Source: an uncultured Acidobacteriota bacterium (GTDB taxonomy: Bacteria; Acidobacteriota; Terriglobia; Bryobacterales; Bryobacteraceae). Taken from it: DNA of 64,000 bases. A program made the translations under genes and the position numbers. Each line of letters starts with the position of its first letter. Position 1 is the first letter of the stretch. Of the stretch, positions 46,242 to 55,796 are shown piece by piece. The notes beneath the pieces are model-generated. The model was given only the letters and a program-made list of their open reading frames with translations. It was not told the DNA's origin and did not search any database. The DNA is taken from the NCBI GenBank assembly GCA_902825945.1, contig CADECY010000024.1, positions 1-64,000 of the forward strand, read 5' to 3'.

Positions 46242-48914
46242 TTACCTTACCGCGCTGAATTCGGCGGCGCTCAGCAACACCTGAGCGTACTTGGGCCATG
46301 CTTCCGCCGCGCCCGATCCCACGAACTCGGCGCCGAGCCGCGTCTCCTCCGCCGAAGGAGCGCGTCCATAGAGTAGTTCGTAGGCGCGCGAGATCCGCGC
46401 CTCGTTCGTTGCGGCTTCCCGCGCCACGCGCTCGGCAAGCGCCTTCGATTGCCGCGCCACGAACGAGCTGTTCATGAAGAACAGCCGCTGCATCGGGCCC
46501 ACTGTGGTGAGCCGTTGTTCGGCGGTTGCGTTCGCGTCGGGAAAATCGAACAGCGCCATCGTTCGATTCGGAATCCCGCGGCTTACCGTCACGTAGAGCG
46601 TGCGGCGTGAGTAGTCGTCGGTCAGAGGTTTCGATTCGCCGCCCACCGACGGATCGAGTGTTCCGGCCACGGCGAGCAACGAGTCGCGCAGCGCCTCGGC
46701 ATCCAGCCGCTCGCGCACGTTCGCGCGCCACAGCAGCCGGTTTTCCGGATCTTTCCTCGCGTACTCGGCGGGCAACTCATCCGACGTCATGCCGTAGGCG
46801 GCCGAGAGCACCATCTCGCGATGCAGGGCCTTCACAGACCAGCCGCTTTCGACGAACTTCGCCGACAGATAATCGAGCAGTTCCGGATGCGACGGCGCCT
46901 CTCCGTTTCGCCCGAAGTTGCTGGTGGAGCGGACCAGACCTTCGCCGAAGTGCAGTTTCCACACGCGATTGACCATCACGCGCGCGGTGAGCGGATTCGA
47001 AGGCGACGCGATCGCCTCGGCCAGTTCCAGCCGGCCGCTGCCCTTTTGGAAGGGAGTGGGTTCGCCCTCGCACAATGCGGAAAGGAATCGGCGCGGAGCC
47101 TCTTCGCCGAGGTTCTCCGCGTTGCCGCGAATCGCGACCTTGGTGTTGGCCGGCTTTGCCTGGTCGGAGAGCACATGCCAGAACGGGTAGGGCTTGGGAA
47201 TCCTCTTCTCGAGAGCACTCGATTCCTCGCGAAGCCGCGCGGCGTAGGCCTTCAGGTGCGGACTGTAGAAGCGCTCAGCATCCTTTGCCGGGTAGTAGTA
47301 AACGCCGCCCGCGAAACGGATGTCCTCGACCTTGTACGGACCCGAAGCCATGTCGCGCCAGAAGTAGTAGCGTTCCACCGGAAGGGCGTCCACCAGTGTC
47401 TTGATGACCTTCGCTTCGTTCTTCATACCCTCGATGCCGCCCAGCTTGACGTAGTTGCGATCGTCGATCGCCTTCTTTTCGGCAAGAAGGGATTGCACAT
47501 CGGCGTGAATCGCGGCCGCGACCGCGCGCACCTCCGCTTCTGGAGCCTTCGCCACGCCGCCGCTCTTCGACATCAGATGGTGCCAGCGATCCATGTTCGT
47601 GTGGTCGGACGGCCGTCGTTCGAGGTACTTCACCCAGCGCTCGAGCGTCTGCTTGTCGAGGCCGCCCTGATTCGCCACCGCTTCGGCCTTGGCGGCAGGG
47701 TCGGCCATGAGCCGCCAAGCCGCGATCAGGTAGTCTCCGGTTTGCGAAGCGAGCATGTCCACCACGAGCGCCAGTTGCTTGTCGGTGAAGCGTTTGATCT
47801 CGGCCTTCTTTTCATCGGAGAGAGCCTTCGCCTTTTTGTAGGCCTCCACCTGCTCTTTCGGAACGAGCGGAAACTCGTCGGCCTTGCTGCTTTTGAACAC
47901 GCCGAGCAGTGAGTAGTAGTCGCGCGCCGGAATCGGATCGTATTTATGGTCGTGGCAGCGCGCGCAGCCGACCGTCAAGCCCAGGAAGACGCGTGTCGTC
48001 ACATCGAGCTGGTCGTCTGTGCTTTCGCCGAGCGCCTGGAATCCGAGCGCGGGAAGGAGTTTCTCCCTCTGGGGTTCGGGCATCGCGTCGGCGGCGATCT
48101 GCGCTTTGACGAACGTGTCATAGGGAATATCGGAGTTGAACGCGTTCACCACCCAGTCCCGGTAGCGGAAGGCGTTCGCATACGGCGTGTCCTCCCGGGC
48201 TGCTTGGCGCCCGTCGGAATAGCGCGCGAGATCGAGCCAGTGGCGTGCCCAACGCTCGCCGTAATGCGGGGACGAGAGCAGGCGCTCCACCGCGCGCTCG
48301 CGAGCTTTGGGAGCCTTGTCGTTCAGGAACGCGGCCACTTCTTCCGGCGCCGGAGGCAGCCCCGTGAGGTCGAACGTGACTCGGCGGATCCAGATCCGGC
48401 GATCCGCCTCGGGCCCGGGCTTCATGCCGGCTTCGCCGAGCTTGGCGGCGAGGAACCGGTCGGTATCTGTCTTGGCCCAGCCGGCTCCGGCGGCCGGCAC
48501 CGCTGCCTTCTTGACCGGTTGAAACGACCAGAATGTCTTCGCCGTGCCCGACGCGCCGTGAGCCGATTCCGGCCAAACAGCGCCGGACTCGATCCAGGTT
48601 CGAAGCGCCGCGATCTCGCCTTCGGAGAGCTTGCCCTTCGGCGGCATCTTCAATTTCGTATCCAAGTGAGAAACCGCTCTTAAGAGGATGCTCTTCTCCG
48701 GGTCGCCCGGAACGACCGCCGCGCCGGACTTGCCGCCCTTCAGCGCCGCCTGCCGCGAATCGAGCCGCAGCCCGCCCATCGCAGCCTTCCCATGACACTC
48801 GAGGCAGTTCGCGGCCAGCACCGGGCGGACCTTTATTTCGAACAAATCGGTCTCGGGCGCCGCGAAGGCGATGCTGCTCACGACGAATGGTGCGAGGTAC
48901 TTGGAAACGGCCAC
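46242..48914 (-). CDS. PSCyt1/DUF1549/DUF1553 exported protein
   Basis: 890 residues, GTG start at 48914, leader MAVSKYLAPFVVSSIAFAAP. PSCyt1 cytochrome segment with CLECHGKAAMGG near residue 37, followed by DUF1549 (RRVTFDLTGLPPAPEEVAAF, RWARHWLDLARYSDG and VGCARCHDHKYDPI with a second CxxCH) and DUF1553 (LTARVMVNRVWKLHFGEGLV to MQRLFFMNSSFVARQSKAL). A long helical insertion lies in the middle (about residues 370-560). It pairs with the downstream DUF1501 gene; reaction unknown. Divergent from the second large TonB receptor, 94 bases away. Confidence 0.88.
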   Translation of the reverse strand: MAVSKYLAPFVVSSIAFAAPETDLFEIKVRPVLAANCLECHGKAAMGGLRLDSRQAALKGGKSGAAVVPGDPEKSILLRAVSHLDTKLKMPPKGKLSEGEIAALRTWIESGAVWPESAHGASGTAKTFWSFQPVKKAAVPAAGAGWAKTDTDRFLAAKLGEAGMKPGPEADRRIWIRRVTFDLTGLPPAPEEVAAFLNDKAPKARERAVERLLSSPHYGERWARHWLDLARYSDGRQAAREDTPYANAFRYRDWVVNAFNSDIPYDTFVKAQIAADAMPEPQREKLLPALGFQALGESTDDQLDVTTRVFLGLTVGCARCHDHKYDPIPARDYYSLLGVFKSSKADEFPLVPKEQVEAYKKAKALSDEKKAEIKRFTDKQLALVVDMLASQTGDYLIAAWRLMADPAAKAEAVANQGGLDKQTLERWVKYLERRPSDHTNMDRWHHLMSKSGGVAKAPEAEVRAVAAAIHADVQSLLAEKKAIDDRNYVKLGGIEGMKNEAKVIKTLVDALPVERYYFWRDMASGPYKVEDIRFAGGVYYYPAKDAERFYSPHLKAYAARLREESSALEKRIPKPYPFWHVLSDQAKPANTKVAIRGNAENLGEEAPRRFLSALCEGEPTPFQKGSGRLELAEAIASPSNPLTARVMVNRVWKLHFGEGLVRSTSNFGRNGEAPSHPELLDYLSAKFVESGWSVKALHREMVLSAAYGMTSDELPAEYARKDPENRLLWRANVRERLDAEALRDSLLAVAGTLDPSVGGESKPLTDDYSRRTLYVTVSRGIPNRTMALFDFPDANATAEQRLTTVGPMQRLFFMNSSFVARQSKALAERVAREAATNEARISRAYELLYGRAPSAEETRLGAEFVGSGAAEAWPKYAQVLLSAAEFSAVR

Positions 48915-49008
48915 TGCGAGAATTTTATCTCAATGGCGGGATGGTTCGTTCCGCCTGTTGAATTTTCTTCCCATTTGGTGATAGCGTGTCCAGCCAGGAG
49001 GGCGGTTC

Positions 49009-52000
49009 ATGGGACGTACACTTGCGATCTTTCTTTTTGTTTCCGCCGCGCAGGCGCAGATCACTCTTTCCACGATTCGAGGCACGGTCAACGATCAAAC
49101 CGGCGCCACTGTTCCGCAGGCGAACATCACGGTCGTGCATCAGGAAACCAACCTGAAGCGCGTCACAACGGCCAATGAGAACGGCGATTTCGAGATCCCG
49201 GATCTTCAGCGCGGCACTTATAAGATGACGGTCTCCGGCCAGGGCTTCAAGACGTTCGTCGCGGACAATATCCTGCTCGAGAGCAGTCAGGTCCGCCGGG
49301 TCAACGCCCAACTCGAGATTGGCGCGGTATCGAGTGAAGTCACGGTGAAGGCCGACGCGGCTGTCATCTCGACCGATTCCTCGAAGATCACCGGAACCAT
49401 CAGCGGTGAGAAGCACCCCGACATGCCGTGGGTGGGCGCGGAAGCGACGCTCGATCCGAGCCTATTTCTCACCACGCTGCCGCTCATCCAGCAGCGTGGC
49501 GGAGTCTGGGGTTCAATCTGGGCCGGGCAGGCCACCAGTCAGGTTCAGGAAGGCCAGGACGGGCACACCAACGACGGTGCCGTGAATCAGCTCAACGACA
49601 TCTTCGACGTGCAGGAGATCAATGTCGTCACCGTGAACAACACGGCCGAGTTCGCGCGCGTGGGCTACATGAACATGGTGACCAAGAGCGGCTCGAACAA
49701 GTTCCACGGCCGCGCGCTCTACTGGCATCAGAATTCGGCGTTCGGCGCGAAGGAGTTCTTCGAGGCCCGCAAGTCGAAGCTGCTGATCCACACGATCAGC
49801 GGCAGCGTCTCCGGACCGATCCGGCGCGACAAGACATTTTTCTACACGTCGGCGAATATCCTGAAGGTTCCGGGCAAGCAGTTCTACCTGCGCAGCGTGC
49901 CATCGAATCAAATGCGCCGCGGCGATTTCAGCCAGCTTCTGCCCGGCGCCCGTCCCACGGTGGTACGCGATCCGCTGAACGGGACTCCGTTCCCGAACAA
50001 CACCATTCCTTCCGCCCGCATCAGCGCCGTGTCGCAGAAGATCAACGAGAAGTACCTTCCCGCGCCCAATATCGGCGGCAACGACGCGCTGGCGCGCAAT
50101 TTCAGCTTCGTCTTTCCGTTCCCGACCGACTACTCGCTGCGCGAGGACTTCTCTCAGCGCATCGATCACCACATCAGCGACAAGAACCGCCTCATGGGCC
50201 GCATGATCTGGAATTGGGATCTCTACGTGCTGCCGACCAACTTCCCGGCGTTCTCGTGGACTCGCAAGCGGTCGAACTTCCACTTCGTGGTGGAAGATAC
50301 GCATGTGTTCTCACCGTCACTGGTGAACTCACTGCGCGTCGGACTCTATATCGAGCGCGTCCGCGATGGCGACACCCTTTACGGAGTCACTCCCTTCAAG
50401 GGTGACGATGTCGTGAAGGAACTCGGCATCCAGGGTGTGAATCCGCAGGGGCTCAGCGCGCAGGGGTTCCCGCGCGTCGACATCGCGGGCTATGACACGC
50501 TCCGCACGCAGCCGGGCGGTTACGTGCAGGACGATCACAACTGGGGCATCGCCGATTCGATCACGTGGTCGAACGGACGTCACGTCCTCAAGTTCGGTGG
50601 CGAGTTCAAGCCGCAACGGCGCTTTGTCGGCAACGTTCCGGAGGGAACCTACGGCACCTTCAACTTCAACGGATCGCTTTCCGGATACGGATACTCGGAC
50701 TTCCTGCTCGGCCTTCCCTTCACGTCGAGCCGCCTCGATCCGCTCACCAACCGCATCCGGCGCGACAACGAACTCGGCATCTATCTGACCGATTCCTGGA
50801 AGGTCACCAGCCGTCTCACGATGGATCTCGGCCTGCGCTGGGATCGCTTCGGGCGCCCGAACTTCAACGATGGCTTGGTGTGGCGCTTCGACCTCGATTC
50901 GAACAAGATCGTGATTCCGGGCGATGGTGGCGGCAAGGTGAGTCCGCTGTATCCGGCGAATTTGGCTCCGGTGGCGGGCGATGTCGGCCCATATCCGGAG
51001 AAAGGGAACTTCGCGCCGCGCATCGGCGGGGCGTACCGGCTGTGGGGCGACAAGGCGGTGATTCGCGCCGGATACGGTATCTACACCGAGACCCTCGGAC
51101 GCTACGCGCGCCTGCTCACCGGCGGCCCGTACGAGCTTTCGGAGAGCTTCAACAACGAGATTCGTCCCACGGGTCCGTTGTTCGCGTTCCCGAGTCCGTT
51201 CCCGGCGGTCCGTGGCAGCGTGGCCTCACAGAGTGCGACCGCGTTTCCGCTGAATACCGCGAATGGTTACATCCATCAGTACAACGTGACGCTCGAGCGT
51301 CAGCTTCGCGACATGGGATTCCGGCTGTCCTATGTCGGTTCGCGGAACGTGGGCATCAACTACAACATCGGCATCAACAAGCCCCAGCCGAGTCTGACGG
51401 CGTTCGCGCAGGCGCGCCGCCCGTATCCGCAATTCATCGGAGTCACGAATGCTCGCAATAACGGCGAGCAGAAGTTCAACGCCGTGACGTTCGAGGTGCA
51501 GCGCAAGGTGGGCCAGTTGACCTTCGACGGCCACTGGACCCTCGCGTCGAGCTACACCAATCTCCAGAACCTCGAGAATCCCTACGCGCCGCTGTTTTGG
51601 GCACGTGATCCGAACACCTCGCGCCAGCGTGGCGTGGTCAACGCCGTCTGGCAGATCCCGGTCGGCAAAGGGCGCAAGTTCATGAGCAACGCTCCGCGCG
51701 CCGTGGATCACGCCTTCGGCGGCTGGCAGCTCTATTGGATCGGCTACTTCCAGACAGGCCTATTTTTCACGCCTACATTCGCGGGGTCGGATCCGTCGAA
51801 TACGCAGACCGTCGGCGGCCGGCCCGACCGGCTGTGCAATGGCAACCTGCCCCCAGGGCAGCGCTCGATCAACCGCTGGTTCGACGCATCTTGTTTCGCG
51901 CCGCCCACGGCCGGGCGCTTCGGCAATTCCGGAGACGCGGTCCTCGAAGGTCCGGGCTACAACATGAACCACATCTCGATCGCCAAGAGCGTGAATTTCA

Positions 52001-52170
52001 CCGAACGGCTCGCGTTCACGTTCACCGCCGCGGCGACGAATGCGTTCAATCACGCCAACTTCGCGGTTCCCGCCGCGAATATCTCGGCACCCACGGTCGG
52101 AACGGTGAGCAATCTCGTCGATGGCGGACGGAGCCGGAGGATCGAACTGCGCGGGAGACTGGAGTTCTAA
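49009..52170 (+). CDS. TonB-dependent receptor-like outer membrane protein
   Basis: 1053 residues, RBS GGAGG seven bases before ATG 49009, signal peptide MGRTLAIFLFVSAAQAQ. Carboxypeptidase-regulatory-like domain at about 18-105 (TIRGTVNDQTGATVPQANIT, NENGDFEIPDLQRGTYKMTV), plug region with DGAVNQLNDIFDVQEINVVT, then a long beta barrel with TNAFNHANFAVPAANIS and a final RIELRGRLEF. Architecture matches the other two receptors here. The ligand is unknown; the divergent DUF1501/PSD pair may act on the same substrate. Confidence 0.9.
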   Translation: MGRTLAIFLFVSAAQAQITLSTIRGTVNDQTGATVPQANITVVHQETNLKRVTTANENGDFEIPDLQRGTYKMTVSGQGFKTFVADNILLESSQVRRVNAQLEIGAVSSEVTVKADAAVISTDSSKITGTISGEKHPDMPWVGAEATLDPSLFLTTLPLIQQRGGVWGSIWAGQATSQVQEGQDGHTNDGAVNQLNDIFDVQEINVVTVNNTAEFARVGYMNMVTKSGSNKFHGRALYWHQNSAFGAKEFFEARKSKLLIHTISGSVSGPIRRDKTFFYTSANILKVPGKQFYLRSVPSNQMRRGDFSQLLPGARPTVVRDPLNGTPFPNNTIPSARISAVSQKINEKYLPAPNIGGNDALARNFSFVFPFPTDYSLREDFSQRIDHHISDKNRLMGRMIWNWDLYVLPTNFPAFSWTRKRSNFHFVVEDTHVFSPSLVNSLRVGLYIERVRDGDTLYGVTPFKGDDVVKELGIQGVNPQGLSAQGFPRVDIAGYDTLRTQPGGYVQDDHNWGIADSITWSNGRHVLKFGGEFKPQRRFVGNVPEGTYGTFNFNGSLSGYGYSDFLLGLPFTSSRLDPLTNRIRRDNELGIYLTDSWKVTSRLTMDLGLRWDRFGRPNFNDGLVWRFDLDSNKIVIPGDGGGKVSPLYPANLAPVAGDVGPYPEKGNFAPRIGGAYRLWGDKAVIRAGYGIYTETLGRYARLLTGGPYELSESFNNEIRPTGPLFAFPSPFPAVRGSVASQSATAFPLNTANGYIHQYNVTLERQLRDMGFRLSYVGSRNVGINYNIGINKPQPSLTAFAQARRPYPQFIGVTNARNNGEQKFNAVTFEVQRKVGQLTFDGHWTLASSYTNLQNLENPYAPLFWARDPNTSRQRGVVNAVWQIPVGKGRKFMSNAPRAVDHAFGGWQLYWIGYFQTGLFFTPTFAGSDPSNTQTVGGRPDRLCNGNLPPGQRSINRWFDASCFAPPTAGRFGNSGDAVLEGPGYNMNHISIAKSVNFTERLAFTFTAAATNAFNHANFAVPAANISAPTVGTVSNLVDGGRSRRIELRGRLEF

Positions 52171-52482
52171 GGCACTTGTCAGCTATGTATCAACACGACT
52201 CCTGAAAGCGGCTTGGGGGATAGCGTGCAGTCGTGACGGCGGTCGAGGACAGCCTGTCCTGCTGCGCAGCACGGAGGCCTGGCGCTTCCCAGACCTACTA
52301 CGCCGCAGTCACTATCTATTTCCACGAGGAACAAGATGATCGCGATGCCGCCGCGAGGCGCGGGATGCTTGCGCATCAACTCTGGGATCTGCCGCCGCTT
52401 GCCGAATTCTGGGAGGCGCTGCCGGAGATTTCGCCTGGATCGCGGGATCCCGGAGCCCTTTGCCTGACCAGCGCGAGAGACG
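52171..52482. other. 312-base interval between convergent genes; palindromes only
   Basis: Neither strand shows a recognisable gene. Two adjacent palindromic elements occur, AGGACA-GCC-TGTCCT (52247-52261) and TGCTGCGCAGCA (52261-52272), which could terminate the TonB receptor transcript or the moeZ-like operon from the other side. No T tract follows. Confidence 0.4.
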
Positions 52483-53634
52483 TCAGTACTTCGGAACGCT
52501 CGGGTCGACCTTGTCGCTCCAGGCGAGAATCCCGCCCTTCACGTTGATCACCCGCTTGTAGCCCTGCGACCGCAGGAAGTCGACCGCCTTCGCAGACCGT
52601 CCGCCCATCTTGCAATGCACCACGATCTCGTCATTCGGATCGATTTCCGCCAGCCGTTTCGGAACCTCGCCGAGCGGGATCAGAGTTGAACCCAGGATCC
52701 GCCCGATCTGGAATTCGTGCGGTTCGCGCACGTCCACCAGCTTGAATTTGTCGCCGCGGTCCATCTTCGCCTTCAACTCGAGTACGTCGATCTCATTCGG
52801 GCTCGGTGGCGGCTCGGCAGGTTGCTCGGGCACGCCGCAGAACTGATGGTAGTCGATCAATTCGTGGATCTTCGAGCACTTGCCGTCTTTCGGGCACTCG
52901 GGATCGCGGCGCAGCTTCAGTTCGCGGAACTTCATGTTCAACGCGTCATAAAGCATCAGGCGGCCTTTCAGCGTTTCACCCTTGCCGAGGATGATCTTCA
53001 CCACTTCTGTCGCCTGGATGACACCGATCACGCCGGGGAGAATGCCGAGCACTCCACCTTCGGCGCAACTCGGAACCAAGCCGGGAGGCGGCGGCTCCGG
53101 ATAAAGGCAGCGATAGCAGGGGCCGCCTTCGGCGGCGAAGACTGAAGCCTGGCCCTCGAACCGGAAGATCGAGCCATAGACATTGGGCTTGCCGAGCAGC
53201 ACGCAGACGTCGTTGACGAGGTAGCGCGTCGGAAAGTTGTCCGTTCCGTCGGCGACGATATCGTACTGCTTTACGATTTCGGCGGCGTTCTCGCTCGTCA
53301 GCGCGACCTCGTGTTTGACGATATTGACGTACGGATTGATGTCGCGCATCGTCTCTTCGGCCGAGTCGATCTTCTTGCGGCCCACGTCCTTGGTGCCGTG
53401 GATCACTTGGCGCTGGAGGTTCGAATGGTCCACCACATCGAAGTCCACGATGCCGATCGTGCCGATACCGGCCGCGGCGAGATAGAGCGCGGTGGGCGAC
53501 CCGAGTCCGCCGGTGCCGACGAGCAGCACCTTCGCCTGCTTCAGCTTGAGCTGCCCTTCCATGCCTACCTCGGGCATGATCAGGTGGCGTGAATAGCGGA
53601 GGATCTCCTCTTTCGAGAGCGTGGCTTCGGACAT
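52483..53634 (-). CDS. moeZ: MoeB/ThiF-like E1 fused to rhodanese (MoeZ type)
   Basis: 383 residues. N-terminal E1 domain with VLLVGTGGLGSPTALYLAAA (nucleotide loop), the adenylation region DGTDNFPTRYLVNDV and Cys pairs such as PCYRCLYPEPPPPG. C-terminal rhodanese domain (about 280-383) with the active-site Cys in IVVHCKMGGRSAKAV and a closing VINVKGGILAW. MoeZ-type fusions adenylate and sulfurate small sulfur carriers (MoaD, CysO). Its ATG overlaps the CysO-like stop (TAATG), so they are one operon with JAMM and CysM-like genes. The gene symbol follows the Mycobacterium name. Confidence 0.92.
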   Translation of the reverse strand: MSEATLSKEEILRYSRHLIMPEVGMEGQLKLKQAKVLLVGTGGLGSPTALYLAAAGIGTIGIVDFDVVDHSNLQRQVIHGTKDVGRKKIDSAEETMRDINPYVNIVKHEVALTSENAAEIVKQYDIVADGTDNFPTRYLVNDVCVLLGKPNVYGSIFRFEGQASVFAAEGGPCYRCLYPEPPPPGLVPSCAEGGVLGILPGVIGVIQATEVVKIILGKGETLKGRLMLYDALNMKFRELKLRRDPECPKDGKCSKIHELIDYHQFCGVPEQPAEPPPSPNEIDVLELKAKMDRGDKFKLVDVREPHEFQIGRILGSTLIPLGEVPKRLAEIDPNDEIVVHCKMGGRSAKAVDFLRSQGYKRVINVKGGILAWSDKVDPSVPKY

Positions 53635-53909
53635 TAGCGTCCTCCGGCGATGCTCGGAACGATCGAGATCGAGTCGGTACCGGCGAGCGCCGTCGCTTCC
53701 TTGCTCAGGTAGCGGATATCTTCGTCGTTGAGGTAGATATTGACGAAGCTGCGCAGTTTGCCCTCGTCATTGTAGAGGTTCTTGCGCAGGTCCGGGTGCT
53801 GGCTCACCAGCGACTGCAGCGCCTCGCCGACCGTCGCTCCGGTCACTTCAACCGTATCATTGCCGCCAGCGTACTGCCGCAGCGGTGTGGGAATCAGGAT
53901 CTTCGCCAT
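53634..53909 (-). CDS. CysO/MoaD-like sulfur carrier with GGR tail
   Basis: 91 residues, ubiquitin-like: MAKILIPTPLRQYAGG start, YLNDEDIRYLSKEATALAGT and the C-terminal SIAGGR. Sulfur carriers normally end in Gly-Gly, which is thiocarboxylated after adenylation by the MoeB/MoeZ enzyme; here one Arg follows the Gly-Gly (Gly89-Gly90-Arg91), so a peptidase must first clip it, or the tail is not a substrate. The JAMM peptidase is encoded just upstream and the E1-rhodanese just downstream, matching the CysO-based cysteine route of actinobacteria. Confidence 0.9.
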   Translation of the reverse strand: MAKILIPTPLRQYAGGNDTVEVTGATVGEALQSLVSQHPDLRKNLYNDEGKLRSFVNIYLNDEDIRYLSKEATALAGTDSISIVPSIAGGR

Positions 53910-54325
53910 CAGTAAGTCAGTTCCTCGGGCGTCGCCGCCGTTTGATCGTCATTGGCGATGAAGCTTCGGGCTACGTTGAATTCGCCGCCGCGAATCGACA
54001 TCACTACGTTGGAATACCACGGCCACGAGTTCTTCAGGTCGGTGGCCGAGAAATACGAATCTTCGTCCGGATGCGAGTGAAAAAAGCCCAGCACGCTCAC
54101 CCCGAGTTCGCGGGCCTTGCGATCGGCCGCGAGCTGGTCGCGCGGGTCGAGTTGGAAGCGGTCGCGCTGTTCGCCCTCGTAGGCATTCTTGCAGGCGATC
54201 GCGAGCGTCACCGTGCGCGAGTCGCCATTCACAGTGCCGAGCATGATGCCGCAGCACTCTTTCGGGTAGCAGGCGCGGCCATGGCCGACCATCACCTGCC
54301 AAGCCCCGGGTTCAATCCGGATCAT
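53909..54325 (-). CDS. JAMM/M67 metallopeptidase (Mec+ type)
   Basis: 138 residues. The JAMM signature is complete: Glu23 in PKECCGIML, then FFHSHPDEDSYFSATD (His83, His85, Asp96). In Mycobacterium the Mec+ homologue cleaves the cysteine from the CysO-Cys conjugate; here it could also trim the extra Arg of the sulfur carrier. It overlaps the CysM-like gene by 14 bases upstream and abuts the carrier downstream, so the four genes form a tight operon. Confidence 0.92.
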   Translation of the reverse strand: MIRIEPGAWQVMVGHGRACYPKECCGIMLGTVNGDSRTVTLAIACKNAYEGEQRDRFQLDPRDQLAADRKARELGVSVLGFFHSHPDEDSYFSATDLKNSWPWYSNVVMSIRGGEFNVARSFIANDDQTAATPEELTY

Positions 54326-55265
54326 TCCAAAACTCTTCGCTCAAGTATTTGTCGGCGCCATCGCACAACACCGTGACGATCACGCCCGGCTTGCCCTCGG
54401 CTACCAGCCGTTTGCCGATCTTGCGTGCGGCCACCAGATTGGCGCCCGCGGAAATCCCGACGAGCACACCCTCTTCCTTGGCGCAGCGCCGGACCATCGC
54501 GTAGGCGTCCTCGGTCTCGATCTCGATGTTCTCGTCGGCGAGCGTGGGATCGTAGATCGGAGGCACGATCGCCGTGGCCATGTGCTTCAGCCCTTCGAGC
54601 CCGTGAAAGCCGGTGGCGGGCTGCATCGAGATGCACTTGACATGCGGCAGATCGCGGCGCATGCGCCGAGTCACGCCCATGAACGTTCCGCTGGTGCCCA
54701 TGCCGGCGATGAAGTGTGTCAACCGGCCGCCGGTCTGCTGAATGATCTCGACGCCGGTCGATTCGTAGTGCGACTTCCAGTTGAACGGATTGCCGTACTG
54801 ATCGGGATAGAAGTAGCGGTCCGGGTCGGCCTCGTAGATTTCGCGGCATTTGCGGATCGCGCCGTCGGACCCCTGAGTCGGGTCGGTCAGCACGAGGTCG
54901 GCGCCGTACGCACGCAGGATTCGCTTCCGTTCGGGCGACGCGTTGGTGGGAAGGCAAAGCTTGACCTTGTATCCGCGCGCGGCGGCGATCATCGCATAGG
55001 CGATTCCCGTGTTGCCGGAGGTCGCATCGAGGATCACACGGCCGTGATTGAGCTGGCCGGTGCGCTCGCCTTCGAGAATCATGTTGAGCGCGGGACGGTC
55101 TTTCACCGATCCACCGGGGTTGAAGTACTCGGCCTTGCCGTAGATCTCGACTTCCGGGAGGTCCGCCGCCAGCCTCTTCAAATGCAGAAGGGGTGTGTTC
55201 CCGATATGTGCCAGCAAGGAGGTGTCGGCATGCGGGTACAACCGGGGAACTGCGGAGACGGTCAT
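54312..55265 (-). CDS. cysM: CysM-like O-phospho/acetylserine sulfhydrylase
   Basis: 317 residues from ATG 55265; an in-frame ATG 39 bases earlier (MGIFPPGS) is possible, and neither has a strong Shine-Dalgarno. PLP enzyme of the cysteine synthase family: PLP Lys in KAEYFNPGGSVKDRPALNMI, DATSGNTGIAYAMIAAARGY phosphate loop, IAGMGTSGTFMGVTRRM and the GISAGANLVAARK turn. In the actinobacterial route CysM uses protein-thiocarboxylate CysO as sulfur donor and O-phosphoserine as acceptor; the operon order here (cysM, JAMM, CysO-like, moeZ) is the same set, which supports that role over a sulfide-using CysK. Confidence 0.92.
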   Translation of the reverse strand: MTVSAVPRLYPHADTSLLAHIGNTPLLHLKRLAADLPEVEIYGKAEYFNPGGSVKDRPALNMILEGERTGQLNHGRVILDATSGNTGIAYAMIAAARGYKVKLCLPTNASPERKRILRAYGADLVLTDPTQGSDGAIRKCREIYEADPDRYFYPDQYGNPFNWKSHYESTGVEIIQQTGGRLTHFIAGMGTSGTFMGVTRRMRRDLPHVKCISMQPATGFHGLEGLKHMATAIVPPIYDPTLADENIEIETEDAYAMVRRCAKEEGVLVGISAGANLVAARKIGKRLVAEGKPGVIVTVLCDGADKYLSEEFWNDPD

Positions 55266-55354
55266 ATTGGAAATGATGAGGGAACCGGGCGGGAAGATTC
55301 CCATTGTAGCCGGAATCCCCTCATTTCCGCTGGCGATGGTAGGGATTGTCCCGG

Positions 55355-55723
55355 TCAGCCCGTAATGTAGAAGAATTCTTCCCGAACGATTTTACCGTCC
55401 GCAACCGTGAAGAGCGCGGCCTCGTCCATCTTGTGGCGCTGCCCGCTCGGCTTGTTGGTCACGTCGTAGGTGAAGCGCACGATGAACCGGTCGCCGTGTG
55501 GGAAGGGGCCTTCGGTCGCCGCGGAGTGCACCTCATGGTTGTCGATCCACCACTGGGTCTTTCCCAGCACGGCTTCGATACCGTTGATTTCAGCCGGCAT
55601 GTTCGGCATGGACATCGCTTCCACGCTCGCTACGTTTGGGGCGTAGAGTGTCTGAATCGCTTCGAGATTCTTGCCCTGCCTGCACAGATCGACCAGCTTC
55701 TGGCCCACTTCGAGAGTCGTCAT
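55355..55723 (-). CDS. SnoaL-like/NTF2-fold protein
   Basis: 122 residues of the NTF2-like fold: MTTLEVGQKLVDLCRQGKNL helix start, ALYAPNVASVEA-type strand (here QTLYAPNVASVEAMSMPNM), WWIDNHEVHSAATEGPFP and a final MDEAALFTVADGKIVREEFF. SnoaL-like proteins bind small ligands or isomerise polyketides or steroids; nothing more can be said. It has its own promoter space on both sides. Confidence 0.8.
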   Translation of the reverse strand: MTTLEVGQKLVDLCRQGKNLEAIQTLYAPNVASVEAMSMPNMPAEINGIEAVLGKTQWWIDNHEVHSAATEGPFPHGDRFIVRFTYDVTNKPSGQRHKMDEAALFTVADGKIVREEFFYITG

Positions 55724-55796
55724 GTTTGCCTCCTATGGCGCTTCGATCGCGCGGGCTTTAGTCTAACATGCGATTCTTAGCGTGATGTGAAGGCGG

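Noticed and set aside
52233..52547. A 104-codon plus-strand frame between the TonB receptor and moeZ
   Set aside because: It overlaps the 3' end of moeZ on the other strand, has no ribosome site, and its composition is not like the genes around it.
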